DNA from: Planctomycetota bacterium
Lineage (GTDB): Bacteria > Planctomycetota > Phycisphaerae > WQYP01
NCBI GenBank assembly: GCA_021808485.1
Contig: JAKBBN010000023.1
Span: 1 to 40,472, forward strand
Reading direction: 5' to 3'
Length of the DNA stretch: 40,472 bases
In this document: positions 31,594 to 40,472 of the stretch, in pieces
Position numbering within the stretch: the first letter of the stretch is position 1
Layout: each line of letters starts with the position of its first letter
Notes under the pieces: generated by a model
The model's input: only the letters and a program-made list of their open reading frames with translations
Databases searched by the model: none
Told to the model about the DNA's origin: nothing
Position numbers and translations under genes: made by a program

Positions 31594-32439
31594 ATGGCTG
31601 AACAGTCTGTCATAACACTTTCGCGTGAATTGCGTTTTGCCCTGTCGGGCAATGAACTTTCGGGCCTGCAAAGCAACAATTTCGCCGGTAATCCGCCGAT
31701 GCGCGGCCTCGCGGCCTTTTGCACCGTGCGGGCGTGTGTCGCCGGCGCGGTGGACCCGGCGACGGGAATGCTGATGAACATCCGTGATATGGACCGCATT
31801 TTGCGGCAAACCGCGGCGCCCGCCCTGCGCGATTTTTATCTGCGTACGCCGGCGGAAAGCCCCCATTCCCGCGATCCGGCGCAGGTGGATGCCATGCCCG
31901 TTGCCCCGCTGCAAAAAGCCGCCGCGGAAATCCGCCCGCTGATCGCCCCGCACCGGCTCGCGGTTATAACGGCGGCGCTAAGCCCGTTTCACGCCTTGGA
32001 CCTGGATTTTACCCGGGAGACTCCCATGATCCGCATGACTCAACGGTTTGAATTTTCCGCGGCCCATCGCCTGCATACCGATACGTTAACCGCGGCCCAA
32101 AATGCCGCTCTCTTCGGCAAGTGCAACAACCCCAACGGCCATGGCCATAATTACGAACTCGACGTGACCATCGGCGGGCCGGTCGCCGCGGATACCGGGC
32201 GGTTGATACCGGTGCATGAATTCCAGCAGGCGGTGAATCAACGGGTGATCCAGGCCTTTGACCATAAGCATTTGAACCTGGATTGCCCCGCCTTTGCGGG
32301 CATCAACCCCACCGTGGAAAACATCGCCCGGATCATTTTTGATCTGCTGCATCCGGCTTTTCCGGCGCCGGCAAAGTTGCTTGCGGTGAAGGTGTGGGAA
32401 ACCCCCAAAACCTGGTGCGAAGTGACCGGGGAACCCTGA
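31594..32439 (+). CDS. 6-pyruvoyl-tetrahydropterin synthase family protein, two tandem domains
   Basis: A 281-residue cytosolic protein. The C-terminal domain (about 145-281) is a full PTPS fold: QRFEFSAAHRL (zinc His), GKCNNPNGHGHNYE (catalytic Cys and two zinc His), FDHKHLN, PTVENIARIIFDLL and VWETPKTWCEV (substrate Glu). The CNNPNGHGH form is the PTPS signature rather than the CxxxHGH of QueD, so a pterin-pathway role (7,8-dihydroneopterin triphosphate to 6-pyruvoyl-tetrahydropterin) is favoured; a deazapurine role is possible. The N-terminal domain (1-140) looks like a second copy with the same strand order (LRFALSGNELSGL, AAFCTVRACVAGAVDPATGMLMNIRDMDRIL) but lacks the metal His, so it is probably non-catalytic. 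ATG 31594 has no ribosome site. Confidence 0.86.
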   Translation: MAEQSVITLSRELRFALSGNELSGLQSNNFAGNPPMRGLAAFCTVRACVAGAVDPATGMLMNIRDMDRILRQTAAPALRDFYLRTPAESPHSRDPAQVDAMPVAPLQKAAAEIRPLIAPHRLAVITAALSPFHALDLDFTRETPMIRMTQRFEFSAAHRLHTDTLTAAQNAALFGKCNNPNGHGHNYELDVTIGGPVAADTGRLIPVHEFQQAVNQRVIQAFDHKHLNLDCPAFAGINPTVENIARIIFDLLHPAFPAPAKLLAVKVWETPKTWCEVTGEP

Positions 32440-32450
32440 AAACAGCCGCC

Positions 32451-32472
32451 GTTCTCCGCCGCACGGCGGGAA
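32451..32472. terminator. Hairpin between convergent genes
   Basis: TTC-T-CCGCCG and CGGCGG-GAA form a strong stem with a two-base loop directly after the PTPS stop, in the 125-bp gap before the convergent ROK gene. It lacks a T tract, so intrinsic termination is uncertain. Confidence 0.35.
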
Positions 32473-32564
32473 CCATAACCCCGCCTGTTCGCTGATCCCA
32501 ACGTTTGCCGATCCCGGTGTTTATCCGCGCCGGCAGGATTTTGCCTGTTCTTGCGGAAGTACAA

Positions 32565-33554
32565 TTATTTTGTGTGAAGCTGCATCGCCAGCATCGCCGC
32601 CCCGACGACGCCGGCATCGTTGCCCAGCTCCGCCGTGCGGATTTCCACTTCCGGCGCGGACATGTGCCAGTATTGTTCCGAAAAATAGCGTTTCACCGGA
32701 TCCACCAAAAAATCCCCCGCGCCGGCCATGCCGCCGGCCAGCACAATCATCTTCGGGTCCAGCCAGTGCACCGCGTTGACACAGGCCAAAGCCAGCATGC
32801 GGCACATATCCTCCCATATTTCCTGGGCCAGCGTATCCCCGCTGCGGGCTTCCTGTTCCACATCCCGCGCCGTAATCATGCCGTCACGTTCCAGCACGCT
32901 GCGCAGGGTGGAGTTCCGCCGGCCCTGCTCGCGAATCATCAACCGCGCCCGGCGGCCCAGCCGGCTGGCCGCGGTATATACCTCAAGGCAGCCTTTCTGC
33001 CCGCAACCGCACTGTTCCCCGCCCGGCAGCACTATGGTATGCCCTATTTCGCCGGCCATGTCATGCGCGCCGCTCACCAGCTTGCCGTCGTGCACAAATC
33101 CGCCGCCCACTCCCGTCCCCAATGTGATCATGAGAAAATCCCGGGCGCCGGTGCTGCGGCCGCTGCCGCCCCAGTATTCGCCGAAGGCGGCGCTGCGCGC
33201 GTCATTTTCCAGAATGGCCGGCTTGCCGAGTTCCGTGCTGATCCGGTCGCGCAGCGGCACATTTTCCCAACCCGGCAAATTGGCGCTGCGCAATACCACC
33301 CCGCGGCTGGTGGAAAGCGGCCCCGGCGAAGCCACGCCTACCGCCGTGATATCTTCCGGCGTTTTGCGGGCTGTTTTCAGCACGCCATGCGCCGCGGCCA
33401 CCATGTTGCCGATCACCGTTTCCGGTCCGCGGCCGGTCACCACGCTTACCCGCGCCAGCACCTTCCCGGCCGGATTCACCAGGCCCGCTTTTATATTTGT
33501 GCCGCCCAGGTCTATGCCGATATAAAGCGGGTCTGACTGCCGGATGGATTCCAT
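32565..33554 (-). CDS. ROK family sugar kinase, glucokinase-like
   Basis: Cytosolic ATP-dependent sugar kinase of 329 residues from ATG 33554, with GAAGGA about 10 nt upstream; the longer frame is GC-rich noise. The N-terminal phosphate loop is GIDLGGTNIKAGLV, followed by VGVASPGPLSTSRGVVL and the sugar-binding ENDARSAAFGEYWGGSG. The ROK zinc site is EIGHTIV plus CGCGQKGCLEVY (about residues 174-191). The C-terminal VLAGGMAGAGD and LGNDAGVVGAAMLA segments fit glucokinase (Glk) within ROK. Sugar preference cannot be read with certainty; glucose is the default. No DNA-binding domain, so not a ROK repressor. Downstream of aconitase on the same strand with a 184-bp gap. Confidence 0.9.
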   Translation of the reverse strand: MESIRQSDPLYIGIDLGGTNIKAGLVNPAGKVLARVSVVTGRGPETVIGNMVAAAHGVLKTARKTPEDITAVGVASPGPLSTSRGVVLRSANLPGWENVPLRDRISTELGKPAILENDARSAAFGEYWGGSGRSTGARDFLMITLGTGVGGGFVHDGKLVSGAHDMAGEIGHTIVLPGGEQCGCGQKGCLEVYTAASRLGRRARLMIREQGRRNSTLRSVLERDGMITARDVEQEARSGDTLAQEIWEDMCRMLALACVNAVHWLDPKMIVLAGGMAGAGDFLVDPVKRYFSEQYWHMSAPEVEIRTAELGNDAGVVGAAMLAMQLHTK

Positions 33555-33738
33555 TGCGTTATTTCCTTCTATTGGCGGAGGGGAAAAGCCAAATGCCCGG
33601 TCCAATGTGTTGCGCCGTTCCGGGTTGCCGCCGCGAAAATCAACCGCGCCCGTCTTTATCCGGGAACGGCCGCAACCGCGCCGGCGCGGCGAGGCAGGGC
33701 GGGTTATGCCGCCCCGCGTAAGGCCCGGCCCCGCGCCG

Positions 33739-36519
33739 TCAGGAGGCCGTATCCGCCATGCGCCGCAACACCGTATGCAGGATACCGCCGTTGCGGTAAT
33801 AATCCACTTCCACCGGTGTATCAATGCGGCAGGTTGTGGCGAATTCAACTTTTGATCCATCCGCCCGCACCGCGCTGACGGTGACATCCTGCCGCGGTTT
33901 TAAGTCCGCCGGCAGGATGATCTCAAAGGTTTCCTCGCCGCTCAGGCCCAGTGACTGGGCATTCTGCCCGGGCTTAAATGTAAGCGGCAGAACCCCCATG
34001 CCCACCAGGTTGCTGCGGTGAATGCGTTCAAAACTTTCCGCGATCACGGCGCGGGCGCCCAGCAGGAAAGTTCCTTTGGCCGCCCAGTCGCGGCTGGACC
34101 CCATGCCGTAATCTTTTCCGGCCAGGATAATCAGCGGCGTGCCGCGGGCCTTATAATTCATGGCGGCGTCATAAATCGGCTTGATCTGATTATCCGTGAA
34201 ATCACGGGTAACGCCGCCTTCCGTTCCCGGCGCCAGTTTATTTTTCACGCGGATATTGGCGAATGTGCCGCGCGTCATCACGCGGTCGTTGCCGCGGCGC
34301 GCCCCATAACTGTTGAACATGTCCGGTGTCACGCCCGCGGCGATCAAAAACTTGCCCGCGGGTCCGTCCTTTTTAATCGACCCGGCCGGGCTGATATGGT
34401 CCGTCGTCACCGAATCCCCCAGGCTCGCCAGCACCCGCGCGCCGCGCACGGATGCAATCGGTTTCACATCCGCTTTAAGGTCCACGAAAAATGGCGGCTC
34501 CTGAATATAGGTGCTCTTGTCATCCCATTCAAAAATATCCCCGGTGCTGGTGTGAATCGCCTTCCATTCTTCCGATCCGGCAAACACATTGGCATATTCC
34601 GATTTAAACTGACCGCTGTTCACCGCCGAGGCGACGGCCGCATCAATTTCCGCCTGCGTTGGCCAGATATCCCTAAGCATGACGGGCCGGTTGCTTGAAT
34701 CAATGCCGATCGGTTCATTGGCCGGGTCAATATCCACCGTGCCGGCCAGGGCATAGGCCACAACCAGCGGGGGGGATGCCAGGTAATTGGCTTTTACATC
34801 CGGGCTTATGCGCCCTTCAAAGTTGCGGTTTCCGGATAGAACGGAAGTGGCCACAATATCATTCTCATGAATCGCCTTGCTGATGCTTTCCGGCACCGGA
34901 CCGGAATTCCCTATGCAGGTGGTGCAGCCGAAGCCCACCAGGTGAAACCCGCACGATTCCAGCGGTTTTACCAGTCCGGCGGCGTTTAAATATTCCATCA
35001 CCACCTTGGACCCCGGCGCCAGCGATGTTTTCACCCATGGCTGCCGCGTAAGGCCCCGGGCCGCCGCCTTTTTGGCCACAAGGCCCGCGGCAATCATCAC
35101 GCTGGGATTGCTGGTGTTTGTGCAACTGGTGATCGCCGCAATAACCACCGCCCCATGCTTGAGCATAAACTTCTTGCCGTCATATTCCACCGGCACACCG
35201 CCAAAACCGGAATCCGCGATGGTCGGTGCGGAATTGGGAAGCGCCGCCGAACTGTTCGCCGCCGGGCCGCCTTCGGCTTCCCAGCTTTGCAGGCTTACAC
35301 GTCTGGCGTTGAGTATTTTTCCGTAGCTGGTGGACAGGTCGTGCTGCCATTGGGTTTTCATCGCGGAAAGCGCCACCCGGTCCTGCGGGCGCTTGGGGCC
35401 GGCCAGCGATGGTTCAACGGCGGCAAGGTCCAGCTCCAGTGTGCTGGAATATTGGATCTGCCGGTTTTCATCCCGCCACAGTCCCTGCAATTTGGCGTAT
35501 TGTTCCACCGTGCCGATCTGTTTTTCGTCGCGCCCGCTCAGGCGAAGATACGCCAGCGTCTGCTCGTCAACCGGGAAAAAGCCGATCGTCGCGCCATATT
35601 CCGGGGCCATGTTGGCGATGGTGGCGCGGTTGGCCACGGGCATTTCCGCCAGCCCGGGGCCGTAAAATTCCACAAATTTATCCACCACGCCATGCTTGCG
35701 CAGCAATTGCGTTACGGTTAATACAAGGTCCGTGGCGGTGCAGCCTTCCCGCAGTTTCCCGGTCAGCTTAAAGCCCACCACTTCCGGAAGAAGCATGTAA
35801 ATCGGCTGGCCCAGCATCACCGCTTCAGCCTCTATGCCGCCCACGCCCCAGCCCACCACCCCCAGGCCGTTGATCATGGTGGTGTGCGAATCCGTGCCCA
35901 CCAGTGAATCCGGAAAAAGAACCCCGTCCTTTTCCCATACCACTTTGGCCAGATATTCCAGGTTCACCTGGTGCACAATCCCGGTGGCCGGCGGCACCAC
36001 GCGGAAATTGTTGAATGCCTGCTGCCCCCATTTCAAAAACTGGTAGCGCTCCTGATTCCGCTCAAATTCATGCTTGCTGTTGATCTGCAGGGCCATGTTG
36101 CTGGCAAACGCATCCACCTGCACGCTGTGGTCAATCACCAGGTCGCAGGGAACCAGCGGATTCACCTTTTTTGGATTCCCGCCCATTCGCAGCATGGCCG
36201 CCCGCATGGCCGCCAGGTCCACCATCGCCGGCACGCCCGTAAAGTCCTGCAGAACCACGCGGCCGGGCATGAAGGGAATTTCCACGCTGCCCGTCTTTTT
36301 GGCGTCATAGGCCGCCACGGCCCGCACGTCATCCGGCAATACCAGTTTGCCGTCGCAATGCCGCAGGCAGGCTTCCAGCAGCACCTTGATGCTGTAAGGC
36401 AGGCGATCCACATTGCCGAATTCCTGCAGTGCGCCCAGCCGGTAAATGATTTTTTTACCGGAGGGGGTGTCTATTTGTGTACGGGCGTTAAACAAATCCG
36501 GCGCAGGAGTGGCGGTCAT
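33739..36519 (-). CDS. acnA: Aconitate hydratase, AcnA/IRP1 type
   Basis: TCA-cycle enzyme interconverting citrate and isocitrate through a 4Fe-4S cluster. 926 residues from ATG 36519 (GAGG 5 nt upstream); the frame is open far upstream to 37005 but that part is not protein-like. Typical opening: [35 protein letters not shown]. Cluster ligands are Cys about 466 in SCTNTSNPS and Cys about 532 and 535 in [12 protein letters not shown]. Other motifs: [55 protein letters not shown] and the swivel-domain [41 protein letters not shown] roughly 30-residue Ala/Ser-rich stretch ([20 protein letters not shown]) before the second half is a linker. Some AcnA proteins also bind RNA. Confidence 0.96.
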   Translation of the reverse strand: MTATPAPDLFNARTQIDTPSGKKIIYRLGALQEFGNVDRLPYSIKVLLEACLRHCDGKLVLPDDVRAVAAYDAKKTGSVEIPFMPGRVVLQDFTGVPAMVDLAAMRAAMLRMGGNPKKVNPLVPCDLVIDHSVQVDAFASNMALQINSKHEFERNQERYQFLKWGQQAFNNFRVVPPATGIVHQVNLEYLAKVVWEKDGVLFPDSLVGTDSHTTMINGLGVVGWGVGGIEAEAVMLGQPIYMLLPEVVGFKLTGKLREGCTATDLVLTVTQLLRKHGVVDKFVEFYGPGLAEMPVANRATIANMAPEYGATIGFFPVDEQTLAYLRLSGRDEKQIGTVEQYAKLQGLWRDENRQIQYSSTLELDLAAVEPSLAGPKRPQDRVALSAMKTQWQHDLSTSYGKILNARRVSLQSWEAEGGPAANSSAALPNSAPTIADSGFGGVPVEYDGKKFMLKHGAVVIAAITSCTNTSNPSVMIAAGLVAKKAAARGLTRQPWVKTSLAPGSKVVMEYLNAAGLVKPLESCGFHLVGFGCTTCIGNSGPVPESISKAIHENDIVATSVLSGNRNFEGRISPDVKANYLASPPLVVAYALAGTVDIDPANEPIGIDSSNRPVMLRDIWPTQAEIDAAVASAVNSGQFKSEYANVFAGSEEWKAIHTSTGDIFEWDDKSTYIQEPPFFVDLKADVKPIASVRGARVLASLGDSVTTDHISPAGSIKKDGPAGKFLIAAGVTPDMFNSYGARRGNDRVMTRGTFANIRVKNKLAPGTEGGVTRDFTDNQIKPIYDAAMNYKARGTPLIILAGKDYGMGSSRDWAAKGTFLLGARAVIAESFERIHRSNLVGMGVLPLTFKPGQNAQSLGLSGEETFEIILPADLKPRQDVTVSAVRADGSKVEFATTCRIDTPVEVDYYRNGGILHTVLRRMADTAS

Positions 36520-37281
36520 GGGGTCCTCGTGTAATCGGTGAAAATAACCCGGCTTTTTTACATTCCAGGCCGGGCATGGCACCAAGCCGACTATTTTACG
36601 CATTACCCGCGCCTTGGAAAGTCTGAATTGGAGTTCTCCGCATGCCGACGGCGGGGGCCGGCCGCGTGTGAATTCAAGCCGGCAAAGTTTTGGGCCGGCA
36701 GCCGGGACTGCCGCACGCGCAACCATGCATCTTATTTTCAACAATTGCCCCTGATTCTGGAATAAAAATGGAAGCGGTGTCCCGCCGTTTGGTCGCAAGA
36801 AAAATCGCCGCCGCCTCTGCCGCCGCGTCAAAGCCGGGTTCGTGCCATACATCACCGCACGGCGGCAAATATTGCGGGCGAGGGTCAACCTGCGGAATCT
36901 ACATTCGCTTGCTCTGGGGCTTGCATGCTGCCGGTGGCTCCGTCGCACCCGCCAGAATGCAACAAAAGTATAATAGACGGCTACAAAGTTTACTCGGCAT
37001 TTCAACCGCGGGATTGGTATGGTTGTTTTAACGTGAGGCCGCTGATTGTGGTTTAAAGTTCTCTGCTGCGGTTTGGTTTAGTGTTGTTTCGTTTTCTGGT
37101 TTGGTGCAGCAGCCCTTAGATTGCGGGTCACGCCCAGATGCCGGTTTATTGGGAATGCTGCCATGGCCGGGCGGAAATCGGGAACCATGAATTTACCGAC
37201 TGCCGGCAAATAAGGCGTCGAGCGCCTCGATTACTGCGGATCGGAATCCTTTCGATTAAAATGAGGGGGCTGGAGTTATCT
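36520..37281. other. Long divergent intergenic region between acnA and the 452-aa gene
   Basis: About 760 bp. Besides the acnA promoter candidate, it holds a perfect TATAAT at 36969-36974 on the plus strand without a matching -35, and a T/G-rich stretch (37030-37110) framed by CTGCTGC (37063-37069) and GCAGCAG (37106-37112), a possible 7-bp stem with a 36-nt loop. No coding frame looks real. Confidence 0.4.
36593..36620 (-). promoter_or_regulatory. Candidate acnA promoter
   Basis: On the minus strand, TTTCCA (36620-36615), a 16-bp spacer and TAAAAT (36598-36593), giving a start about 67 nt before the acnA ATG. The -10 is good and the -35 moderate. Confidence 0.3.
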
Positions 37282-38640
37282 ATGAGGATGGCAAATTGGG
37301 GGCGAATAAAGTTCGTCGCCGGATTGATAGCCTGCAGTATTTTTCTCCCGGAGATTAACGCTTTCGGACAACCGGAACGTGCGCCGATACACCTGCCAGC
37401 ATCGTTGGGTGTGCGTTATGCAGGCAAGCCTGTTCGGTACCGTGACCTGACGCTGCTCGACCGGCATGAAAGTGAAAAACAGCTGAATAAAGTCTGGACC
37501 GCCTACCGCAACAAAGCGTCGGCAGCACTGCGGACGCGATGGGGAAGTTACATGCTTGGCCCGATGCGGGCGACCTACCAGCCCGGTCCCCGCAAGGCCC
37601 TGCGCCGCATCGTCCTTGGTGCATATCGCGTCGGTTTGAACGGCGCGTTTTATTCATTTCTACACGCTAAAATTATAGCGGCATTTTGTGCCAAATGTTC
37701 GCCGAAATTAGGCTTTTATAGCCAATCCCAATCGGTTAAGAAATATCTGACCGCCGAGGCTGTTTGCCAACAGCGCCAAAACGATCTATTTGCTTCCTGC
37801 GCCCTTGGCGGTGTGTCCGGCGCCGCGTTTGCCTCAATGTACAAGAGGATTTTTCCCCGGTTGCCCGCAGAGGTACCCTCCGCGGCCTACCCTTGCCTTC
37901 GAACGGGCGGTTTTTTATATGTGTTGATGGATCGGTGCTTTCCACACTTGAAAGGGGCAAAGATCGCCCCTTGGTTTGCCGAGGAGGCCTCACCGGCACA
38001 GGGGCTTATGACTCGGCCAATGGTGGCGGCATTTCGTCCGGAGGAACCGCACCTTCGTCGGTTAATAATCAGGGAAAACGGAATATCCAATTCCGTGCTG
38101 ATCATGCACTGTAGTGCCGATGACGCGGCCATTGCAGGAAAACTGGTGGACGCCTGCTTGCGCAAGAGTGACAAGCTAAGCCGCACTCGTTTTCCCCGGG
38201 CGATCCTGACAATGCGACTGTTGGGTTCCCCAACCGTTATTTTGCCGGGACATGGCAACTGCAGGTATTACTCCCGGATTACGGGAATTCCGATGGGAAA
38301 TATTACGCCGCTGAAATTACTTCCCGTCCGGAAACAACCAGGTGATTTTATTTACATTTATCAGAAGAACCCGTCCCTTACGCCACATGCTGAAAAAATC
38401 TATTTCACAAATAAACCCGGCTTCCCATTGTTTACATCCGGGGCCGTGGCGATCATGCTGCCGATCGTGCGGGGTGTGCTGCGAAAAGTTGAGGTTAGGT
38501 CCAAATTTCTACGGCTTCCGAGCGCCACGAAACTCTTGTATGGAAGTTTACCGACAGCATGGGGAGGGGGAAATACGGAGTATCTGGGTACACCGTTGCC
38601 GCCCCTCATTCCGCCGCCGGGGCTTATTCCCAAACCATGA
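37282..38640 (+). CDS. Exported protein of unknown function
   Basis: A 452-residue protein. ATG 37282 is preferred: GGAG lies 6 nt upstream and the codon opens a signal peptide (MRMANWGRIKFVAGLIACSI, then FLPEINAFG). The mature part is mixed alpha/beta with several Cys residues (KIIAAFCAKCSPKLGFYS, AVCQQRQNDLFASCALGG) and a later IHxCSADDAAIAGKLVDACLRKS-like helix. The C-terminus is Pro-rich (TPLPPLIPPPGLIPKP). No family was recognised. The next gene, also exported, starts 51 nt downstream on the same strand, so the two may act together. Confidence 0.65.
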   Translation: MRMANWGRIKFVAGLIACSIFLPEINAFGQPERAPIHLPASLGVRYAGKPVRYRDLTLLDRHESEKQLNKVWTAYRNKASAALRTRWGSYMLGPMRATYQPGPRKALRRIVLGAYRVGLNGAFYSFLHAKIIAAFCAKCSPKLGFYSQSQSVKKYLTAEAVCQQRQNDLFASCALGGVSGAAFASMYKRIFPRLPAEVPSAAYPCLRTGGFLYVLMDRCFPHLKGAKIAPWFAEEASPAQGLMTRPMVAAFRPEEPHLRRLIIRENGISNSVLIMHCSADDAAIAGKLVDACLRKSDKLSRTRFPRAILTMRLLGSPTVILPGHGNCRYYSRITGIPMGNITPLKLLPVRKQPGDFIYIYQKNPSLTPHAEKIYFTNKPGFPLFTSGAVAIMLPIVRGVLRKVEVRSKFLRLPSATKLLYGSLPTAWGGGNTEYLGTPLPPLIPPPGLIPKP

Positions 38641-38691
38641 TCGCCGCGGATATGCTATTTTCCAACGAGGACGTCCCAGAGCAGCACGACA

Positions 38692-39702
38692 ATGCAAACA
38701 ACGAGAATTATCCAGACCGGTAAACGGGTATCGACCAAGATCATCATCGCCATTGCCATCTATAATGTCACCTGCTGGCAGGCATGCACCACCCTTCGTG
38801 GAATAGTCACGAATAACACGAATAATATGTTTTCGTCCGTTGAGCGGCTGCCAAATCCCACCACCAAAACACTCGACCCTTGGTACATTCGCATTGCCAC
38901 GGCGGTGGTGAGGCGAAATGCCGCTGACCTGCAAAAATATGCCGCGAAGATGCAGGCATTTGCGGACGATACATCCCGGCCATACCTCTGGTTCCCCGCC
39001 ACACGGGCCAGAACCCTTTGCTTGGCGCGGCTGAAAAGCGAATCCGCCTTCACGGGCTCATATGCAACCCTTTGTCAGGCACACGGCAATTTATTACACC
39101 GGGATAAGCTGGTTTCCTTTTCGCGCCACGTTTTCAACTATCTGGCAAGACACCATCGAACGGCCTGGGTCAATGCGGCCGTGGCCAAGGCGCTGCCGCA
39201 GGCCGGCCCGCCGGCAGGCAAACTGTATATGATGCTGCTCAACCGCCGATTGGCGCAATTACCTGATGCCAAACATCGCTACAGACTGATCCACAACGCC
39301 ATCGGCCAGGCGAAGGTCTGGAACCTGAAGCAGCGCGCGAAAAAGCATGGGCCATTGGTGTTTTCCAGCGGGCTGTGGTCATTGCGGTTTGCCGCAGTGC
39401 GAAATGACGCCGCCGGTTCGGACATTCCCCATCTGCAGGCGGATGCGGTGAAATATTTGACCCGGTACCATGCGGGAGGCAGGGATTCGCCGCTGGTATT
39501 TCTGATGTCCCTGAAAGCCTGTGTTTATGCTTGGCGGCATTCACCGAAGCCGTCGCAAAAAACACGGATCGTCAATGCTGCCGCCTGGATAACCGACTGG
39601 TATCCAAAGATTACCCCGCACGCGGGCAGGCTCTCCTCACAGATCACCCATGAATTTGAGCAGTGGCGTAGGCTGGCAAAAATGACGCCGCCGGAAAAGT
39701 AA
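38692..39702 (+). CDS. Exported or lipid-anchored helical protein of unknown function
   Basis: A 336-residue protein with an N-terminal hydrophobic segment (KIIIAIAIYNVTCWQACTTL). WQAC is an imperfect lipobox, so lipidation at Cys32 is possible. The rest is helical and basic (DLQKYAAKMQAFADDTSRPY, ATRARTLCLARLKSESAF, WVNAAVAKALPQAGPPAGKLYMMLLNRRLAQLP), with the spacing of TPR-like or armadillo-like helices but no clear repeat consensus. It ends in a helix (THEFEQWRRLAKMTPPEK). No ribosome site is evident at ATG 38692. It follows the 452-aa exported gene by 51 nt. Confidence 0.62.
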   Translation: MQTTRIIQTGKRVSTKIIIAIAIYNVTCWQACTTLRGIVTNNTNNMFSSVERLPNPTTKTLDPWYIRIATAVVRRNAADLQKYAAKMQAFADDTSRPYLWFPATRARTLCLARLKSESAFTGSYATLCQAHGNLLHRDKLVSFSRHVFNYLARHHRTAWVNAAVAKALPQAGPPAGKLYMMLLNRRLAQLPDAKHRYRLIHNAIGQAKVWNLKQRAKKHGPLVFSSGLWSLRFAAVRNDAAGSDIPHLQADAVKYLTRYHAGGRDSPLVFLMSLKACVYAWRHSPKPSQKTRIVNAAAWITDWYPKITPHAGRLSSQITHEFEQWRRLAKMTPPEK

Positions 39703-39935
39703 GGCGGTATTAACCGCAGCCGCCGGCATTGCAACCGGCTTTGTCACCGGTTGACCGGCAGGCGCACCGCCCAACTTGCTTGTTGGCCGATGTGCAAGCC
39801 TGATACCACCATATCCAAACGCATTGTTGCAGTTGCCACGGCTACAGCAATCTTGAGGCGGCGTAATACCACAGACAAGAATTTCTGTGCCACAATGGTT
39901 GCAGTTCCCGCCGTTACTTATTCATAGTTCCTTTT
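39703..39935 (-). pseudogene. Cys-rich small ORF, probably broken
   Basis: On the minus strand AAAGGAACT-ATGAATAAGTAA gives a good ribosome site and start but a stop after three codons. In a shifted frame protein-like Cys-rich sequence follows: GGNCNHCGTEILVCGITPP, then QDCCSRGNCNNAFGYGG and a Pro/Ala tail. The paired GNCN motifs and Cys spacing suggest a small zinc or disulfide protein whose start has been frameshifted. No family was recognised. Confidence 0.3.
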
Positions 39936-39970
39936 TCCGATCATTGCTCATTGACTCCCGTTCCTCCGCG

Positions 39971-40472
39971 GAAAATAACAGAAGCCGCGATTCGGCATTC
40001 CAACGTCTCGCTTTTTTGGGGGGCAGTTTACACCGTCTCTGTGTGCTCTGTGATCTCTGTGGCTATTTCCCGTTCCTCCGCGTTCCTCCGCGGTGAATTG
40101 TCGCCGTTCTTTTTACCGCAGGGTATGCAGGGTACCGCAAAAGAAAATAACAGAAGCCGCCCTTCGGCATTCCACCGTCTCACTTTTTTTGGGGGCAGCT
40201 TACAACGGCTCTGTGTACTCTGTGACCTCTGTGGCTATTTCCCGTTCCTCCGCGTTCCTCCGCGTCCTCGGCGGTGAATTTTCGCCGTTCTTTTTACCGC
40301 AGTGTACGCAGACTACCGCAAAAGAAAATAACAGAGCTGCGCTTCGGTATTCCAACGTCTCACTTTTTTTGGGGACAGTTTACACTGTCTCTGCGTGCTC
40401 TGTGATCTCTGTGGCTATTTCCCGTTTCTCCGCGTCCGCTACGGCGAGCGCCACGGCGCCCGCCGGATATCG
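39971..40472 (+). repeat. Three tandem copies of a ~180-bp repeat
   Basis: GAAAATAACAGA marks unit starts at 39971, 40143 and 40324 (periods 172 and 181 bp); the third unit is cut by the window end. Each unit contains CGGCATTCCA, a CTTTTTT-GGGG run, CTCTGTG-type stutters (TGTGTGCTCTGTGATCTCTG), CCCGTTCCTCCGCGTTCCTC and a TTCTTTTTACCGCAG end. The inner CTCTGTG/CCTCCGCG stutter is a type of low-complexity repeat seen in several environmental bacterial phyla. Confidence 0.9.

Noticed and set aside
36969..36974. TATAAT as promoter of the 452-aa gene
   Set aside because: Perfect -10 but no -35 at 16-18 bp, and it lies over 300 nt from the start codon.
36520..37005. 162-residue N-terminal extension of aconitase
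   Set aside because: The frame is open but the sequence is not protein-like, and ATG 36519 has GAGG 5 nt upstream and starts just before the normal AcnA N-terminus.
39971..40472. CRISPR array at the window end
   Set aside because: Units are about 172-181 bp and similar over their whole length; there are no short identical repeats with unique spacers.

Overview
The window reads as a chromosomal segment of a GC-rich Gram-negative bacterium. It is most likely a planctomycete of the Phycisphaerae type. This is inferred from a type II secretion operon with PilM/PilO-like inner-membrane parts, PEP-CTERM-like exported proteins, an AcnA-type aconitase, many signal-peptide-bearing orphan proteins and abundant intergenic repeats. 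No rRNA, tRNA or CRISPR was seen, so the taxonomy remains inference.

Layout. (1) 1-10030, plus strand: the distal part of a type II secretion (T2SS) operon, gspF (cut by the window edge)-G-H-I-J-K-L-M-C/P-D plus a small lipoprotein. Most junctions are 4-nt ATGA overlaps, so the machine is probably made as one translationally coupled unit. (2) 10167-11917, minus strand: a compact three-gene cassette headed by a TIGR04255-family protein. (3) 12231-19747: a secreted GH35 glycosidase divergent from a large exported TPR protein, then two minus-strand exported proteins of unknown role, one a predicted beta-propeller. (4) 19734-21867, minus strand: an accessory patch with an orphan Rhs C-terminal tip, a two-helix membrane protein directly behind it, a multiply frameshifted gene and a small membrane ORF. 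(5) 22319-26400: two convergent PEP-CTERM-like genes that share a promoter and a long 5' leader, a degenerate third leader piece, and decayed IS256-type and IS701-type transposases. (6) 26589-36519: housekeeping genes guaA, a zinc-ribbon membrane protein, argC, a two-domain PTPS-family protein, a ROK sugar kinase and aconitase. A stranded phage-like gene pair sits between argC and the PTPS gene. (7) 37282-39702: two exported proteins of unknown function, then a Cys-rich decayed ORF and three tandem copies of a roughly 180-bp repeat running off the window.

The most notable signal is the regulatory architecture shared by the two PEP-CTERM-like genes (22631-23500 plus, 25192-24245 minus). Each has a TTGACA -35 box, a 17-bp spacer ending in the same sequence, and a leader of about 280-320 nt. 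The leaders share a promoter-proximal motif at matched distance, a hairpin of different sequence at the same place, and a nearly identical 85-nt block ending in the same ribosome binding site. The coding sequences beyond the signal peptide are unrelated. This looks like a common expression module for surface proteins, possibly a structured RNA regulator; function is inference.
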